Positions 1 to 13,560 of a DNA stretch of 64,000 bases are shown here, one piece after another (position 1 is the stretch's first letter; every line of letters starts with the position of its first letter). The stretch covers positions 20,553,964 through 20,617,963 of the forward strand of contig NC_134958.1 in assembly GCF_965638725.1 (NCBI RefSeq), written 5' to 3'. Made by a program: the position numbers and the translations under genes. The stretch comes from Aptenodytes patagonicus. Its lineage: Eukaryota; Chordata; Aves; Sphenisciformes; Spheniscidae. The notes beneath the pieces are model-generated. The model saw only the letters and a program-made list of their open reading frames with translations. It did no database searches and was not told the DNA's origin.

Positions 1-3000
1 AATGTCTAGAAAACAAATATAAATAGCATCTCACAAGATGAGATTTCCCTCCTGCCCAGAGGCGAGGGCCAATGGAGCTTTTGGTGTGCATGTAACTCCT
101 AACCATAGTGCAACAGTCAAGTAACTTTTACATATAGCGGAACAGTGGTTAAACTCCCAAAAGAACCACAAAGCTTGTCAAACACAAAAACATTTGAAAT
201 TCCCTTTTTTTCCTGTGTGTTTTTCTCTCTTAAAAATTAACGAATATTTTAGCAATAGCACTTTTGGCTGAACAAGGCCATCTGCTACACATAAAAAATA
301 AAACTATTTACTCTGAAAAATGAGACTGGTTTAACTCATTACAATTATAATGGTTTTATCTTATAATGAATATAAGCATTCACAGTTCTTGAAAAAGTTC
401 ACATTTTATTCTAAAAAACAAGTAAATACGCAAGCAAAAGAGAGAGTCTATCATTAGCTATGGAGACAGAGAGAGTACAGTTGGTGCATATGCCAGGCTC
501 ATGCTGTCATCTTCACAGAAGTGCAGGAAACACCAATAAATTACAAGCACCACATCTGTACCGTGCTTTTGGTTAAAGTGAGATCATAGCTCCAAAATTA
601 GAATGGCTGAGAGCGTACACTGCTTCCTTTCACAAAACAGAAAGCAAAAATTACTTTGTCTCTTGTCTGGTATCTTCTGAGATATAGGGATTCAGTTAGA
701 GATGAAACCCAGAATTTTTCAGAGCTCACGCTAAACATCTACTGGGGTTTTTTTCCAGAGCAATGGAACTACAGACAACTGTCCCTCTCCAACCCTCTCC
801 CACACAGTGTCAGTCCAAACCTGCATGCTGAGATACAGGCTAAACAGTTACTTTTATTCCATTTTAACAAATATTTTGCAGGTTCTTACAGAATGTTATC
901 CATGACTGCCACTGCCAAGATAAATACTGTCACTCTCCTATAGCCTGATAATGTATAGTATTTGCATACAGTATTGCACTACATTATTTCAAAGAGTGAA
1001 TGGTTTTGGCCTACTATGATTTAAATTCTTTGGAGGTCAGGAACCAAAAACTTTCTTAAGCTTTTTTTTACCAACAGAGACAAACAGGCAAAAAATTTAT
1101 CCAAATTACTGTTTCTGATGCAGCCTGACATGCCATTCTACATTCCCCTGCCTCTCAGTCACCACAACGTCCATGAAGAACATCACGTTATTACATTTCC
1201 AGAATAAATTCTTTCCTTGTATGCAAACAAGTCAGCCAAAAAATTACATGGTCTATATGTTTTAAATGATGGGCAATGTTTCATGTACTTTTCATTCTCC
1301 AGTATTATTCTTTAAACACTAGATGGTGCTCCTTTCCTGTTTCACATTCGCCATTTGTGTTCCCCTCTCAAGATGGAAAGAAAGATACAAACCATGAATA
1401 AGCAGGGAAGCTTATTTGTAGTTTCTGGTTCAGTAGGAAAAACCTAATTTAACTTCAGTTAACTGTCTCATATAAAACCAGCTGAATATACGACAACATT
1501 AAATGCATTGTTTTTACTTTTTGTTGCACTGCATCTTATCAAGAACTCTTCGCTATGAAAAAGCAACAATTATACAATTCAGTGAATGGCAGCATTGATT
1601 TCTAGTTACACATCTGTGATCTGACTTGTAAAGATACCCAGGCAAGTTGGTAGCCATGTAGAGGAGAGAGAGTCAAATTAGACCCCTTATGAATAGAAAA
1701 GAAGGAACTACTTAACTGTAGCAACGAACTGGGCAATCCATATGCACATAATCTTTGGCTTGTCAGCATTCATGTAGATCCAGACTGGCTAGAGAACTGC
1801 TATAGAGCTTGATAGGAATGCTGAAGAGGATAAGCAGAAGAATTCAGAGTACTGTTGTAGGACGAAAAGATTAATGGGCAAGAGATATAAACACAGATAA
1901 TGACACAATTAATAAAACACAATTATTTCAGCTGCTTACAGTGGAACTTACTTCCATGTGCATACTTGATTCCCAGTGGAGAACCTAAGAATATGTACAT
2001 ATAATGGGGACTTACAGAAGTGTCCAGTAAAAAGAAAGATCAGAGGAGATCATAGAATAGACTTTAACAAAAATCTTCACGTAATCCTTTTTTTTGTGTA
2101 ATTGTTTTATATTACATGGAAGCATTACATATAACAAGAATCAGGAAAGATCCAGTGGGATAGAATGGATCACAAACGTTTTATATCCACTGTCTCTCAG
2201 AGTGAGAAATAACTTAGTGAAGGGCTGCTTAAGGTTACCTTTATTCCCTGTATAGCAGCTTAAGCAATGCTGGGCTAAAGAGCTTAAAGATGAACCCAGA
2301 ACATTCACTCAAGGGATGCTCAAAATCACTTTTGATAATCAGTCAGATTTTCTTAGAACAGGAAAGAAGGAGATGTTGAAGAGTCATCCTGCGAAGTAAG
2401 AGCCAAGAGAGAAAGCAAAAGAGGTTAGTACAATTAATTTTGGAGTCCATAATTCATAAATGTTCCTGTGGTCAGAAGTCTACCATTGCACTATCAGAAC
2501 GGAGGAAGGGGATTTCATGGACAAATCAGAGAGCTGGACTAGTAAACAGGAAGATAAACTATCGTTGAGCTGCAGGGATTCCTTGCCTTGCTTTATGCAA
2601 ATTGTAATATTCTGCCCAGGGTACTACTTCATAACAGAATTGCAAAGTGCATAAGGGAAGTCCTCAGACTTGGGCCATGAGATTAGCAAAGTTTGTAGTA
2701 CACAAGACAAGCTACTTCACATAAAACTAAAAAGAGGAAAAGAGGTGACAGGAAAAAGTATATCACTGCTGTACAAATACATGGATGCTTGTGCTGGCAT
2801 TTATCTACAGCATTTAGTGGAGACAGTTTTAAGGTAGTGCTTCTACCATTACTTGCTCTTATGTAGTTCAGAAGGCCAATTTTAAGGTGTAGAAACATAC
2901 TGCAGGTCTACTGGGCTATATATTTGTTTGTCAATCTCAACTTGCTGAATAAGGATCTTCTGAAGATCTACAAATACATGGTATTATTTACATAACAGTT

Positions 3001-4709
3001 CTACAGTCCATCAGTGTTTTATGACATCACATCTCATTAATGTTAGAGATTTTCATTTTTTCCTGTTAAGAGTTTACAAGCCCATCTTCCCAGGTGCAGT
3101 GGCTGATATGAACATTTGCATGACCTGCCTGCACTAGCAGAGATGGCACAGAACTATTCTAACTCGTGGTAACAGTGTCAGGATCTGTGACCTCAAAGCT
3201 TTTAACTATTCTCTAATCCAAGCTGTGCCCAAAAGTTGTTCCTGCTTTCTGCACAACATTTCAGAGGCCCAGCCAGTTTTCTCACCTGTCAATCACACCA
3301 TGGCCCTTTTCCTGACTTTCTAACTCATTTCTTAGTACACCATATCCTGGCTGACACCTTTTCAGTATTAACTGCAACCACGAAACTGCATTTCTTCGGT
3401 AGCTCCTGAACTTCCTTCATCCTATGTATCACTTCCCTCCCTCTCCAAAGACAGAACAGTTCATAGCCAAGGCTTAATGCTGATGTGAGATAATGGCAGT
3501 CACGGGTATATTGAGAAACCTTCACTGTCTCGTTCCAGTGGACTTCCCCAGGAATTGCAGCTAGTTACAAGCCCTGACAAGGCCTTCATCTGTGTGCCTC
3601 AGTGGATGATTCAGTATTAGCTTATAGCTACAGCTTACACACAAACCCGAGTGCCAACAATACCCGCTGTTGTAATTCTTATCCAGACGTGCTTTTCTTA
3701 TTTCTTACCATTTTATCTTCACTTTGAATGTCCATCTCATAGAAAGCTCAGATTCATGTTCCCAGTCTTTAGATATTTAACTGAGGCTTAAAGCTGCAGT
3801 TGCAAGTTCAGTATAATCCACACGTGGGATGTATGTTGCAAGTGAAAAGTCTATTCGCACCAGCTTCCATCTAGCATCAATGACAAAACAGCAGATATTG
3901 GTGGAGAGCACATCATTTCAGCATTTAAACTTCAGTGGGATGAATTCCAGCCTAAATGCTTTGGACAGGAACTTTTCTTTTGATGTAGACTATGAAGTGC
4001 TTAACATACTTACAAGTATTAGTTAAAAGTTACAACAAACAGTCACACCAGCTCTTTGCAAATAAGCTTTCTTCAAATTCTTTTAATTCCTAACTTTATC
4101 ACAGGTCCCTTCACCCCTTGTCAAGAAATAAATCAAATATTCTAGTAAAGGGTAAATGTATTTGTCAAAGCTGAATGGGATCGAAAAAAACTAAAGATGG
4201 TAAACTGAAAGACAGTTATATGTGTTTTAAATAAGAATCTATAACTAATATAATCTTATCTAAAAATAGGCAGATTTAGCCAGACTATTTGGTCTAGAAT
4301 CCAGGCTACATTCGTCACAAGAAAATGATTTTGCAGGAAATCTCTCCTGCTATTTGTTTCTGCTCAAGACAAACATTACCAGAGCAGCTTTTCCTGTGGT
4401 TTTCTGTTTTGGAACTTCTGACTTTGGCTTTGGATAAAGACAGGAAGCACATGGAAAACTGCAGAAATACAGATTCAAGAGTAAGTCACACATTCAAATC
4501 TGGAGCCAAACTAACCCCAAGTCCTTTCTAACTAAGACAGATATTCAATAATAATATTATCTAAAAAAATGTGAGGGGAAAATTATCCCATCATATCCAG
4601 ACAGCTGCTCTCCTGTACCCAATTTTGCTAGCAATATATGCCAAATTTGCAATTACATTAAACCATTGGCTTACCTGGCAATAATAAACACTTGTCCTGA
4701 CCCTGTTGC
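1..4709. other. No gene recognised; AT-rich flank
   Basis: Only short, non-overlapping open frames with no recognisable protein. No strong exon with both splice sites, tRNA, CpG island or identifiable repeat seen. Confidence 0.6.
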
Positions 4710-4714
4710 ATTAG

Positions 4715-5310
4715 CGTGCTGGTTTTGGCTGGGATAGAGTTAATTTTCTTCCCAGTAGCTAGTACAGGGCTGTGTTTTGGATTTGTGCTGGAAACAGTGT
4801 TGATAACACAGGGATGTTTTTGTTGCTGCTGAGCAGTGCTGACACAGAGTCAAGGCCTTCTCTGCCTCTCACCCCACCCCACCAGCGAGCAGGCTGGGGG
4901 GGGCACAAGAAGGTGGGAGGGGACACGGCCGGGACAGCTGACCCCAACTGACCCAAGGGAGATTCCACACCATGTGACATCGTGCTCAGCATATAAAGCT
5001 GGGGGAAGAAGGAGGAAGGGGGGGACGTTCGGAGTGATGGTGTTTGTCTTCCCCAGTAACCGTTACACATGATGGAGCCCTGCTTTCCTGGGGATGGCTG
5101 AACGCCTGCCTGCCCGTGGGAAGTGGTGGATGAATTCCTTGTTTTGCTTTGCTTGCGTGCGCGGCTTTTGCTTTACCTATTAAACTGTCTTTATCTCAAC
5201 CCACAAGTTTTCTCACTTTTACCCTTCCGATTCTCTCCCCCATCCCACTGGGGGGGAGTGAGCGAGCGGCTGGGTGGGGCTTTGTTGCCGGCTGGTGTTA
5301 AACTACGACA
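4715..5310 (+). mobile_element. Solo LTR of an avian ERVL-type endogenous retrovirus
   Basis: A 596-bp LTR flanked by an exact 5-bp target duplication, ATTAG (4710-4714 and 5311-5315), the size expected for ERVL-type integration. It has a TATA-like ATATAAA near 4991, ATTAAA near 5179 and the characteristic TCCCCCATCCCACTGGGGGG block near 5237. The 3' end is CTACGACA. The 5' end reads CGTGCTGG, so the usual terminal TG is CG. No gag, pol or env sequence is attached, so this is a recombined solo LTR. Family name is from memory of avian repeats. Confidence 0.9.
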
Positions 5311-5315
5311 ATTAG

Positions 5316-8300
5316 TATCAATGGAAATTTTGCATAAGTCTAGAAAGAGAGATCTGTATCCTAGAAAAAGATACAAAGTATAGATGATTGAGAAGGGGGG
5401 AACGTTACTCCTTAAAGACTAAGCTATGTTTTCATGGCATGTGTTCAGAACTGCTCCAAAACCACTTCTGTTTATTGAAGACAAATGTTTTCCATTCTCC
5501 CCACCTCAAATCCTAACTGCCTTTTGCAGCATCACCTTTTATTAATACCAACACTAGCAGATGTAAAACAGTAATTGCTTGTGCTTCACGGAAAATACTG
5601 TAAATTGCATATGTGGTTAGTCTGAGGACTGCCAGCTTACACTTACAATAATGCATTCTTATTGCCCTTTGAGATACTTAATGAACTCTTCACAAAGGTT
5701 ATGGAATATATACTTCACTCAAAGCAATTAATGGCCACAGCAATAATTTTTATTTGGAATCTTCTGAAGGCTTCACTGAGTTAATCTCAAGCATTTACCA
5801 GATAGCTACCCAGTCACAAGACTGCTGCGTACTGACATAACTCAGTTATTTCCTGAATGCGAGATCTACACATAGAAGCAGCTCTCCCAAATGTTCTTTC
5901 ATGAGTTTTCATTTAGAATTAATTTCTCCTGAGAAGTGACAGAATTTGGGGAAGTATATGACAACATCAGATTTCTTAAAACAAAGAACTTAGACTCTCT
6001 TTCTTGAAATTTCTGTCTTCAGAACCTCTAATTGAAAAGGAATATCTAATGTAATGTATTCTGCAAACATAGCAGAAAGATGAGGGGGCTAACAGAAGGG
6101 TGTTGGGAGAAGGTTGATGAAAGAACTGAGAATGAGTAAGGAGTAACGAGGATAACTAAGATGGCTTATTTACTGCCAGTGCATTAGGTGTTGATTCAGA
6201 CTCTTCAGTCCCAAACGAGACACAATTCCTGAAGAAATAAGTGATAAATTTACTTGAGGAAACAGTAAAGGGGCAGGATATGGGGCAGTAATTGTGGCGA
6301 GCTCTAGCACCAAGTGTATTCAGATCATGAGACATGAAACATCAGTTAAGAATAAAATTAAGGAATACACTGAATAATAGTGCATGACACAGAACCAGAG
6401 CCAGCACTGGCCATGTTGATACAGTGTTTTGGCAGAGTAATCGTGTACCTAAATACAGTCTTGTGCTGATATGACTATACTACTTCTGGGACTGATGATA
6501 CCCTCAGCACCCAAAACTACTCTGCTGTCTGAGTGTTCACGCTCACCTGGGGTTGCATTGCCCCATGCAGATGATTCCGTGAAAATGGGAATTGGATCCC
6601 ATTAATGCTAACATGAATCTCAAGTTCCAACACTTATAAGAAACTCATGTCTTGTTTGCCAAACATACTGGTATCTCCTTTGTAGGAAAAGTGTTTAAGT
6701 TACATGGGTGAAATTAGCACAGGAAAAAGCACTTATTGAAAAAGAAAAGCGTACTCAGACAGACATTTAATAACGTCATAGATAGTAACGTACAACAATG
6801 AGCTGGCAGTCACCTTAGAGCTGTGAATTACAGAAAACAATTACTACTTTTCAGCCTGAGCTCATTAGCCTCACTCCAGAATCCACCTTAGCAACAATTT
6901 TATATAAGCAAAGGAAGACAAAGCTTCATTTAATTACAGTGTGCAGGCATTTCCATTAATTTTGATACTCAGTATGGAAAAAAAAAAAGCAACTTGGCAA
7001 GCCCAAGCTGATCCTTGTCATTATCAATTCTATTTTTTTCCTCAGTTTAACAACACTTAAGAGGTAAAAACAATAGATGATATCCTGTGATCTTTACCCT
7101 GATCAAGGTTCTCTTAGAGGAAAAGGTTTACGCTGTAAAAATATTTTAAGTGATCTGCAAATAATTTTTTTTATCTCCTGCATTTCTTTATGACGTAGAT
7201 CTACAGTGACCTCTGCTTTTGTTTACTTCTTCATCCTCTTCAGTTTTATGTTAGACAAAATACAGTTTGTGATTTTTTTCTGCAATATTGCTAGAAGGTT
7301 CCTTGAATAAAGTAATTTTAGGTGAGATTGCAAGGATGTTAAATGTTTCAGAAGAGAACTCTTCTCTGATGTGTTTGTTAGGAATCTTGAATTACAAAAG
7401 GACAATGAAGGATAAGGAGAAGCTAGGTGCCTTGCACGTGTAGATCAGTGTCTACATAAAGTTAATACATAACGACAGACAGGGCATCCCAATGATCTGA
7501 ATGAAAATTCCTTGCCCTTGCAATCGTTCAGGTTTCAGTCTCGACGGATGTCACAATTCAACTACCAGTAGATCTCTAAGCTCCTGAACAGTTTTCTAGT
7601 AAAACAGAAATTCAAGGTCCAATACCCTTCAGACATACAAAATAGGAATGGAAAGGGGAAATTAACTTCTGATACTCAATAGCAAACTTTATTGACTATT
7701 AAAAATTCTGTAGTGGCACTAACTTCATCCTAACTACTTCAGATAAGATTTGCTTCTGTCTCAGTGTTTAGTTCCATATATGTCAAGAAGAATTTTAAAA
7801 AACATGTACGTGCAGCAGAGGTTTGTTGTTTTGGGTTTTTTCTCCTAAAAGTGCTAGGTTGTGGATATGGGTTTATATTTGAAACCAACACTATTTACTT
7901 CATACTGGATTTCAACCACAGAAGATGTAACTACAAGAACATACATCTACTAGACTCTACCTTTACAAACCTGGGGCTGTGAAAAGGGTTGTGGGTTTTT
8001 TTTCGTTATTAATTTCAGTGACAGCAAAAAGCAGACCACAGATCAGCAAGTGATCATCCGAGGCTGGACTATGTCTTCTTGTAACTTACAGACATTGCCA
8101 CAGTATCTTAGTGGAAGGTTGAACAGAATGACCCTGTGCCTAGGAAATACATATGTTAAAATGTTTCATAAGAAACAAACCAAACAAGATTCATGTGATT
8201 CAGTTTAGACTCCTGGGCTTGCGCCTTCAGAATGCAGAACACATGAGAAAAAAATCAGTTTGATTTTGACTGTCAAAGAACATGAAAAGCTGTATGTCAC

Positions 8301-8950
8301 CATCTCAATGTCAGCCTTGCTCTAGAGTTGATGTATAATTCCAGAGCTTGACATCTGAGAACCTGCGATATTACAGAATCTTTAAATACATAGACAAACT
8401 GCCAAGGCTGGGTCCTTCTAAGCATGTAACTGCCTAGGATTAGATTTTTCCTCTAGAAATACTCCGCAGGACATGAACTAGAACTTTGATTTGTGATACA
8501 ATGCAGAGATCTAGCAGATGATGTAGTGCACAGTATGAATGGATTAAATGAATCACTTTTCTATCTTCTCGTATGTGAAACACTCTCAGCCACAGCTCAA
8601 GCCCACTTGGAGTTAACTTTCTTCTAGTGATAGGTAGCTTTGCTTGATTCATATCCTCCTGGGTTTCATTAGCAGCAAGAATGAACTGCATTAATCTTTT
8701 GCTAGACTCACTGGCAATTATAGTCCTGGTTCATGACTACTCTTGTGGTGCTCAATAGCTTTACAAAATACGTGTAAAGTGCTCCTCACTCAGAACAGTG
8801 TTTTTCACACCTGGTTTGATGGTTTATAATGAGAAAACAAGATGAGTAACAACAGAAAGTTAAACATTATGAAAGCATTCGTACAGCAAGCTCCTCCAAA
8901 CTTGTTGGAGGGCTCATGTATACATCTTTGTAAAACCCTCTCATTTCCAG
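5316..8950. other. No gene recognised between the LTR and the candidate exon
   Basis: AT-rich unique-looking sequence with short A and T runs. I looked here for plus-strand exons that could precede the candidate exon at 8951 and did not find a convincing one. Confidence 0.55.
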
Positions 8951-9154
8951 CGGCACTGGATCAAGCATAAGCCAGATGTGGGTCCAGGGGACCGCACAGA
9001 GTGCAAGCTGCTGCTGCAGGCATTCGGCAACCTCCGCCCTGTTCCAGCAAGCAGCCCAGGATTCAAGGGGGCAGAAACAAACAGTCTGTCTGTCCCTGGC
9101 ACTCTTAAGGAAAATGTTATTTCAGAGTTGGATGTTGACAAAAAGATAGTATAA
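8951..9154 (+). CDS. Candidate terminal coding exon of an unidentified plus-strand gene
   Basis: After a good acceptor (CCCTCTCATTTCCAG, ending 8950) a frame of 67 codons runs without a stop to TAA at 9152-9154, and AATAAA follows at 9391. The peptide opens RHWIKHKPDVGPGDRTECKL and continues LLQAFGNLRPVPASS; the first 45 codons are GC-rich at third positions, unlike the AT-rich surroundings. I do not recognise the protein. No upstream exons were identified in 1-8950, so this could instead be a pseudogene fragment, an unrecognised repeat, or a chance open frame in a GC-rich patch. If real, the gene would converge on the CIB gene. Confidence 0.3.
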   Translation, partial: RHWIKHKPDVGPGDRTECKLLLQAFGNLRPVPASSPGFKGAETNSLSVPGTLKENVISELDVDKKIV

Positions 9155-9390
9155 ACACTGCATGGCTTTGCAAAGGACACAGATTTTGGACCGAATGGGC
9201 AGGGAAAATCTCTGACCTAAGCTGTCTGTATGGGTCTTGTTTTTATAGAATACCATAAACCTCAAATTACTAGGCTAGTTGTGGATGCTTAAAATCTTTG
9301 AATAACCAAGAGGTAGAATGGGCATTTAAGAATTCAGTGGCCACTTCTGAATATTTTGGGCAGGCTTTTTTTTCTTTTTTTTTAAACTCC

Positions 9391-9396
9391 AATAAA
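9391..9396 (+). promoter_or_regulatory. Possible poly(A) signal AATAAA for the candidate exon at 8951
   Basis: Canonical AATAAA about 240 bases after the TAA at 9152. The distance suits a short 3' UTR. It matters only if the exon is real. Confidence 0.25.
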
Positions 9397-11868
9397 TCAT
9401 TCATTGATAAAAGATCTCATAAAATTAGCTCCAAAAGAAGAACCTGAGTCATTTACATTTTTTGTGAAATGGACGCCGCCACATATTTGTTATTCCTATG
9501 TATTTTAAATCATTTGCAAATGAAAGAACAAAAGCATTTGTGCTCTTATGAAAAGTGCAAAATTTCTCTAGCTAAATGGAAATATTTCTATTCATCTATA
9601 AATAAGAGATCTGTTTTAAAGCAGCATGCACCAAACAACCCTCCCGTTACTTTCACATGAGAATGGAAGGCTGCGGGACTAGAATGTTCAGTTTTTATAA
9701 GACCACAAGAACTTTGACTACAGCAGAAAAACACACATACTTAAATCCCCTTCTCTGCTGACCTTTTGAAGGTATTCAATATTTTATGAAGAGCGGGATC
9801 AAAATGCCTTTATGTGGTTAAGTGCAAAAGGTTCTTTATGCTTCCTCCAGTGTATTATGGAGGAGAAATTCCACTCCTTTTTTTATGCTCCGGTGTCATA
9901 CCTGTGCATTCAGATGATGGATATGTCATCTACTTCTTAGGCTCACCATGAATTCACATAGCTTTTCATCTTAAAGGTCAATGATAAACCTTACACTGTC
10001 GCTTGCCTACCAGAATATGTTGATAACAGTTGGCTCAGTGGCAGGTTCTTGAGGGGTGGGGTTTTTTGCACACACAATGCATTTTCACTCAGGTTCATGA
10101 GGTCAAATTCAGAGGAAGCCTTCAAGGTGGTGGTAAGGTAATGGAAGTGAATTAACTGAATGACAGTATAGGCTGAGAGAAACAGAATAAGGTGTATACA
10201 ACTAACAAACATGTTTCATGTCAGGATCTCTTTTTTACAAGAGTATTTAAATGCTATGGTGTTTTTCAATGCAAATATGGAAGGGTGAAAGAGTCCAGAC
10301 AGACAAGGTTTTCTTTATGTCTCTCAGATACATGGATTCATTAAGGCTGTGTTCCTGGGGCACAACCTAACTTCTGCAATGGTTGAAAAACAGGCTGATT
10401 GCAGACCTGTAAAATAATACTGATGTGTAACTTTCCTACAGGGAGAATGAAAAAAGTAATGTAGGATGAATAAGATAGAAAGAAGCTGTAGTCTCTTTAC
10501 ATAAAAGTTGTATCAAAAATGGCATAGTTTGTAATCTCAGCATAGAGAAGAGGCAGACTTTTGGTTTTCATGCCTGGCAATATACAGAAGTGGTGAAAAG
10601 TCTGTGGTAGACAGTGGTTCACAGAGACTACAGAACAGAAAATAGTGGTAAGTGGCCAATAATGGCAAGTTAGAAAAGGCAGAATAAGAAGGCATAACAA
10701 TTTCTTATCAGCAAGTGCTATCTCAGTGCTAATCTTGTGGTACAGGCAGATTGCCTGTAGAATCGTGCTGAAATTATTAGCTTGGAGTTTTGTCCAAATG
10801 ATATTGGCTGAATTTGTTCCTCTTTCTTAAATATTACCTAAAATTCATTCTACATGTTCTGAATCATATAGGAAACAGTGTGCTTTAGGGTTTCCAACTT
10901 CCTAAGACTGAAAGGACTAAGAAAGAGCCCTCCTACAGAAATCACAGTTGAAGCTGTAGAGTGCCAATTTCCAAACTTACTTAGAACACTGCAACACTTA
11001 CCATCATGACAGTGTTTCTAGATTATTAGCTTTCTGAAAATATAATCAACATAGTTGATATTTTCTATATCATGCTTGCTTCAATATGGGACTTCTGGTT
11101 TTGTTTGGGTTTTTAACATGTATATGTTCATGGAGAACAGTTTGGAAAGTATACAGAAAGAGCGTTGTTTGCTCATATTAAGAAATCTTGCAACCATTAT
11201 GCTGTAAAGCTACAACACACCATCATGCTTTGGACCAAACAGCTAACACAGGCAAGGCAGGTATTCCTATGTCAAGTATTTGTCTTGTGTGGGCCTGTGA
11301 ATCTGAACAGAGCCTGGATTTGGAAGGTCACTAGGAACAGAAAGAGAGGAGCCAGGATGGGAAGTTGAAAACATGAGAGAGTGAATAAGCCTATAACCAC
11401 AATATCCTAAAATTAATTTCTGATTATCTATATGTTTCCAGTTAGGGAAAATGCTAATTAAATATATATATATATAAAAATGTGTAGGTATGTCTCACTC
11501 TTCTCCTGTAACCATTCCACTCTGAGGGTAACTGCTTACTATTGCTATTTCATTGTTTTTGCTCAAATAACAGAGATCCACATCGTGAGATGTAAAAGTC
11601 CAAATCCAGCTAATTACCAAAGTTAAAGATCAAGACGGTTTCACATGATGCCAATCCTATCTCTAAAGATTTTCTAAATGTGCAAAAGCAAACCAGAAAG
11701 AAAAACCAACAGCTACATGCAGAAAACATAAGGTTTGTGAGCCGAGCTTTCCAAGGTTAATTAGTTTCAAATTTGACTGTGCAAAGACAAGGAAAAAGTT
11801 TCCTATTCAAAAGTTCTTCTTTGATTATTCAGATAAAATGCAGTTTGAATCCAAGTTTCCCAATTCCC
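9397..11868. other. No gene recognised; unique-looking AT-rich DNA
   Basis: Short open frames only, none with family resemblance. A (TA)n tract lies at 11461. Nothing else identified. Confidence 0.6.
11461..11476. repeat. Short (TA)n microsatellite
   Basis: About eight TA dinucleotides between AAA runs, 400 bp upstream of the CR1 copy. No other meaning seen. Confidence 0.8.
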
Positions 11869-12358
11869 CTCACTACAAGAAGGACGTTGAGGTGCTGGAG
11901 CGTGTCCAGAGAAGGGCAACGAGGCTGGTGAAGGGTCTGGAGAACAAGTCTTATGAGGAGCGGCTGAGGGAACGGGGACTGTTTAGCCTGGAGAAAAGGA
12001 GGCTGAGGGGAGACCTCATCGCTCTCTACAACTCCCTGAAAGGAGGTTGTAGGGAGGTGGGGGTCGGTCTCTTCTCCCAAGTAACAAGTGATAGGACGAG
12101 AGGAAACGGCCTCAAGTTGCGCCAGGGGAGGTTTAGATTGGACGTGAGGAAAAATGTCTTTACTGAAAGAGTGGTGAAACATTGGAACAGGCTGCCCAGG
12201 GAAGTGGTGGAGTCCCCATCCCTGGAGGTATTTAAAAGACGTGTAGATGAGGCGCTTAGGGACATGGTTTAGTGGGTGGTGGTGTTGGGTCGACGGTTGG
12301 ACTCGATGATCTTGGAGGTCTTTTCCAGCCTCAATGATTCTATGATTCTATGATTCTA
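11869..12358 (+). mobile_element. CR1 LINE 3' end, 5'-truncated, well preserved
   Basis: About 490 bp of CR1 with its 3' UTR and an ATTCTATG octamer tail (about 12336-12358). The C-terminal part of ORF2 is open: [20 protein letters not shown], then [16 protein letters not shown], then [18 protein letters not shown], ending RDMV and TAG at 12270-12272. The frame runs back into unrelated flank to an ATG at 11838, so that start is fortuitous. CR1 is the dominant bird LINE and is usually 5' truncated like this. The open frame suggests a fairly recent insertion. Confidence 0.95.
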
Positions 12359-13429
12359 AGTTATATTGAGTTCTGGGTTGCCCAGTTTGAAGTGAGAATG
12401 TCAAACCAAATCAGTGTGTTCCCAGCCCAAGCTAAACCATGACTTCTATTGCAGAGGCAAAGATTGATGTTGGCATTTTGTCATCAACCCCTTGAGTAAT
12501 GGCCTCTGTGTTATGTCTGGGGATACCTGCAGTCATGAAAGTCTTGCAGATTTGATAGGCCGTTACCAAACTTCTGAAACTGAGCCTTTTGGAGAAAGTC
12601 TTACAACTGCCTGTGCTAAGGTAGGTTAAGGACTTTGGAATTCAATTAGTTGCTGAGTGGGATTGAACGTACTAAAATATTTGTTCTGTTGCTTTTGCTT
12701 AGGCTAAAAATTTTTGCACTGTAGAACACTTCATTAGCATGTTTGTGATTAATTTTAGGAAGAAAAAGTACTTATAGCCCAGCATGGGATCCTGGTGCCA
12801 AGGCAAACAAATAAATAGAATTTTGAGACAAATTACAGTAAAGAATATTGCAAATATGATAAAGAATATTGCAGACTAAGGCAAAAGAAGTTGGCCAAGT
12901 TGAAAATATGCATGTAAACTGCATGAGAAACCTACAGTCGTTTCAACAATATAGCTCTGTAACAGAATTCTGAAATAAGCATCCCTAAAAGACAAGACAC
13001 CATGAATCTGAACTTAAACAGTAACTTTTTACGTCCCTTCTGAAGTATTACATCCTCCTACACTACTTCTGAAGTATTATTAAGAAATACTCTATGAAAG
13101 CACTAGTTTTCACAGAATGAACACAGATTTCTAACTTTATTTACATCATGTTTAAAAGACAAATGGACCCAATATTTTGAGTAGAAATGCATTAAATGTC
13201 TGTTCTCATAGCAGTTATTCAGGAAAGATGTTTCATAAGGAACTTTTCCAAAAGCAGCTGACAAAAGTGTATATGAGGAGATCATTTTGGATCACCAGGA
13301 TAAATCAAATAATAAGGCAATAGGATCCTTGTTAGCAAAGACAATGTCTGGTAACTGAACACAGTCTTTCCCTGCAACATGCTAAAGTTACAATCCACCT
13401 TGTGCTGAGTTCCGTGTTAACTTTGGCAT

Positions 13430-13560
13430 AGCTTTGCTCAACCGGCTGTCTCAAACCCCTCCATGTGTAAAGTGGGAATATCAACACTCTTCACGGCCTA
13501 ATAGCCAGGGCTCCTCTGAGGACAAGCTTGTCTGTGAAGTGCTCTGTAAACTCAGCTCGC
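13430..13560 (+). repeat. MIR-like SINE relic
   Basis: The order of TGTCTCA, TGTAAAGTGGGAATATCAAC, a CTCTGAGGA block and GTGAAGTGCTCTGTAAA follows the 3' half of MIR-type tRNA-SINEs (TGTAAAATGGGGATAATAAT ... GTGAAGCGCTTTG). Heavily diverged, with approximate ends. Identified from remembered consensus only. Confidence 0.5.

Noticed and set aside
8560..8590. Minus-strand VFHIRED, which resembles the CIB tail FHIRI.
   Set aside because: No stop after FHIR, a poor acceptor and great distance from exon 5; four-residue matches are expected by chance in this much sequence.
11838..12272. A 144-codon plus-strand gene.
   Set aside because: From about residue 12 onward it is CR1 ORF2; the first residues are flanking DNA.
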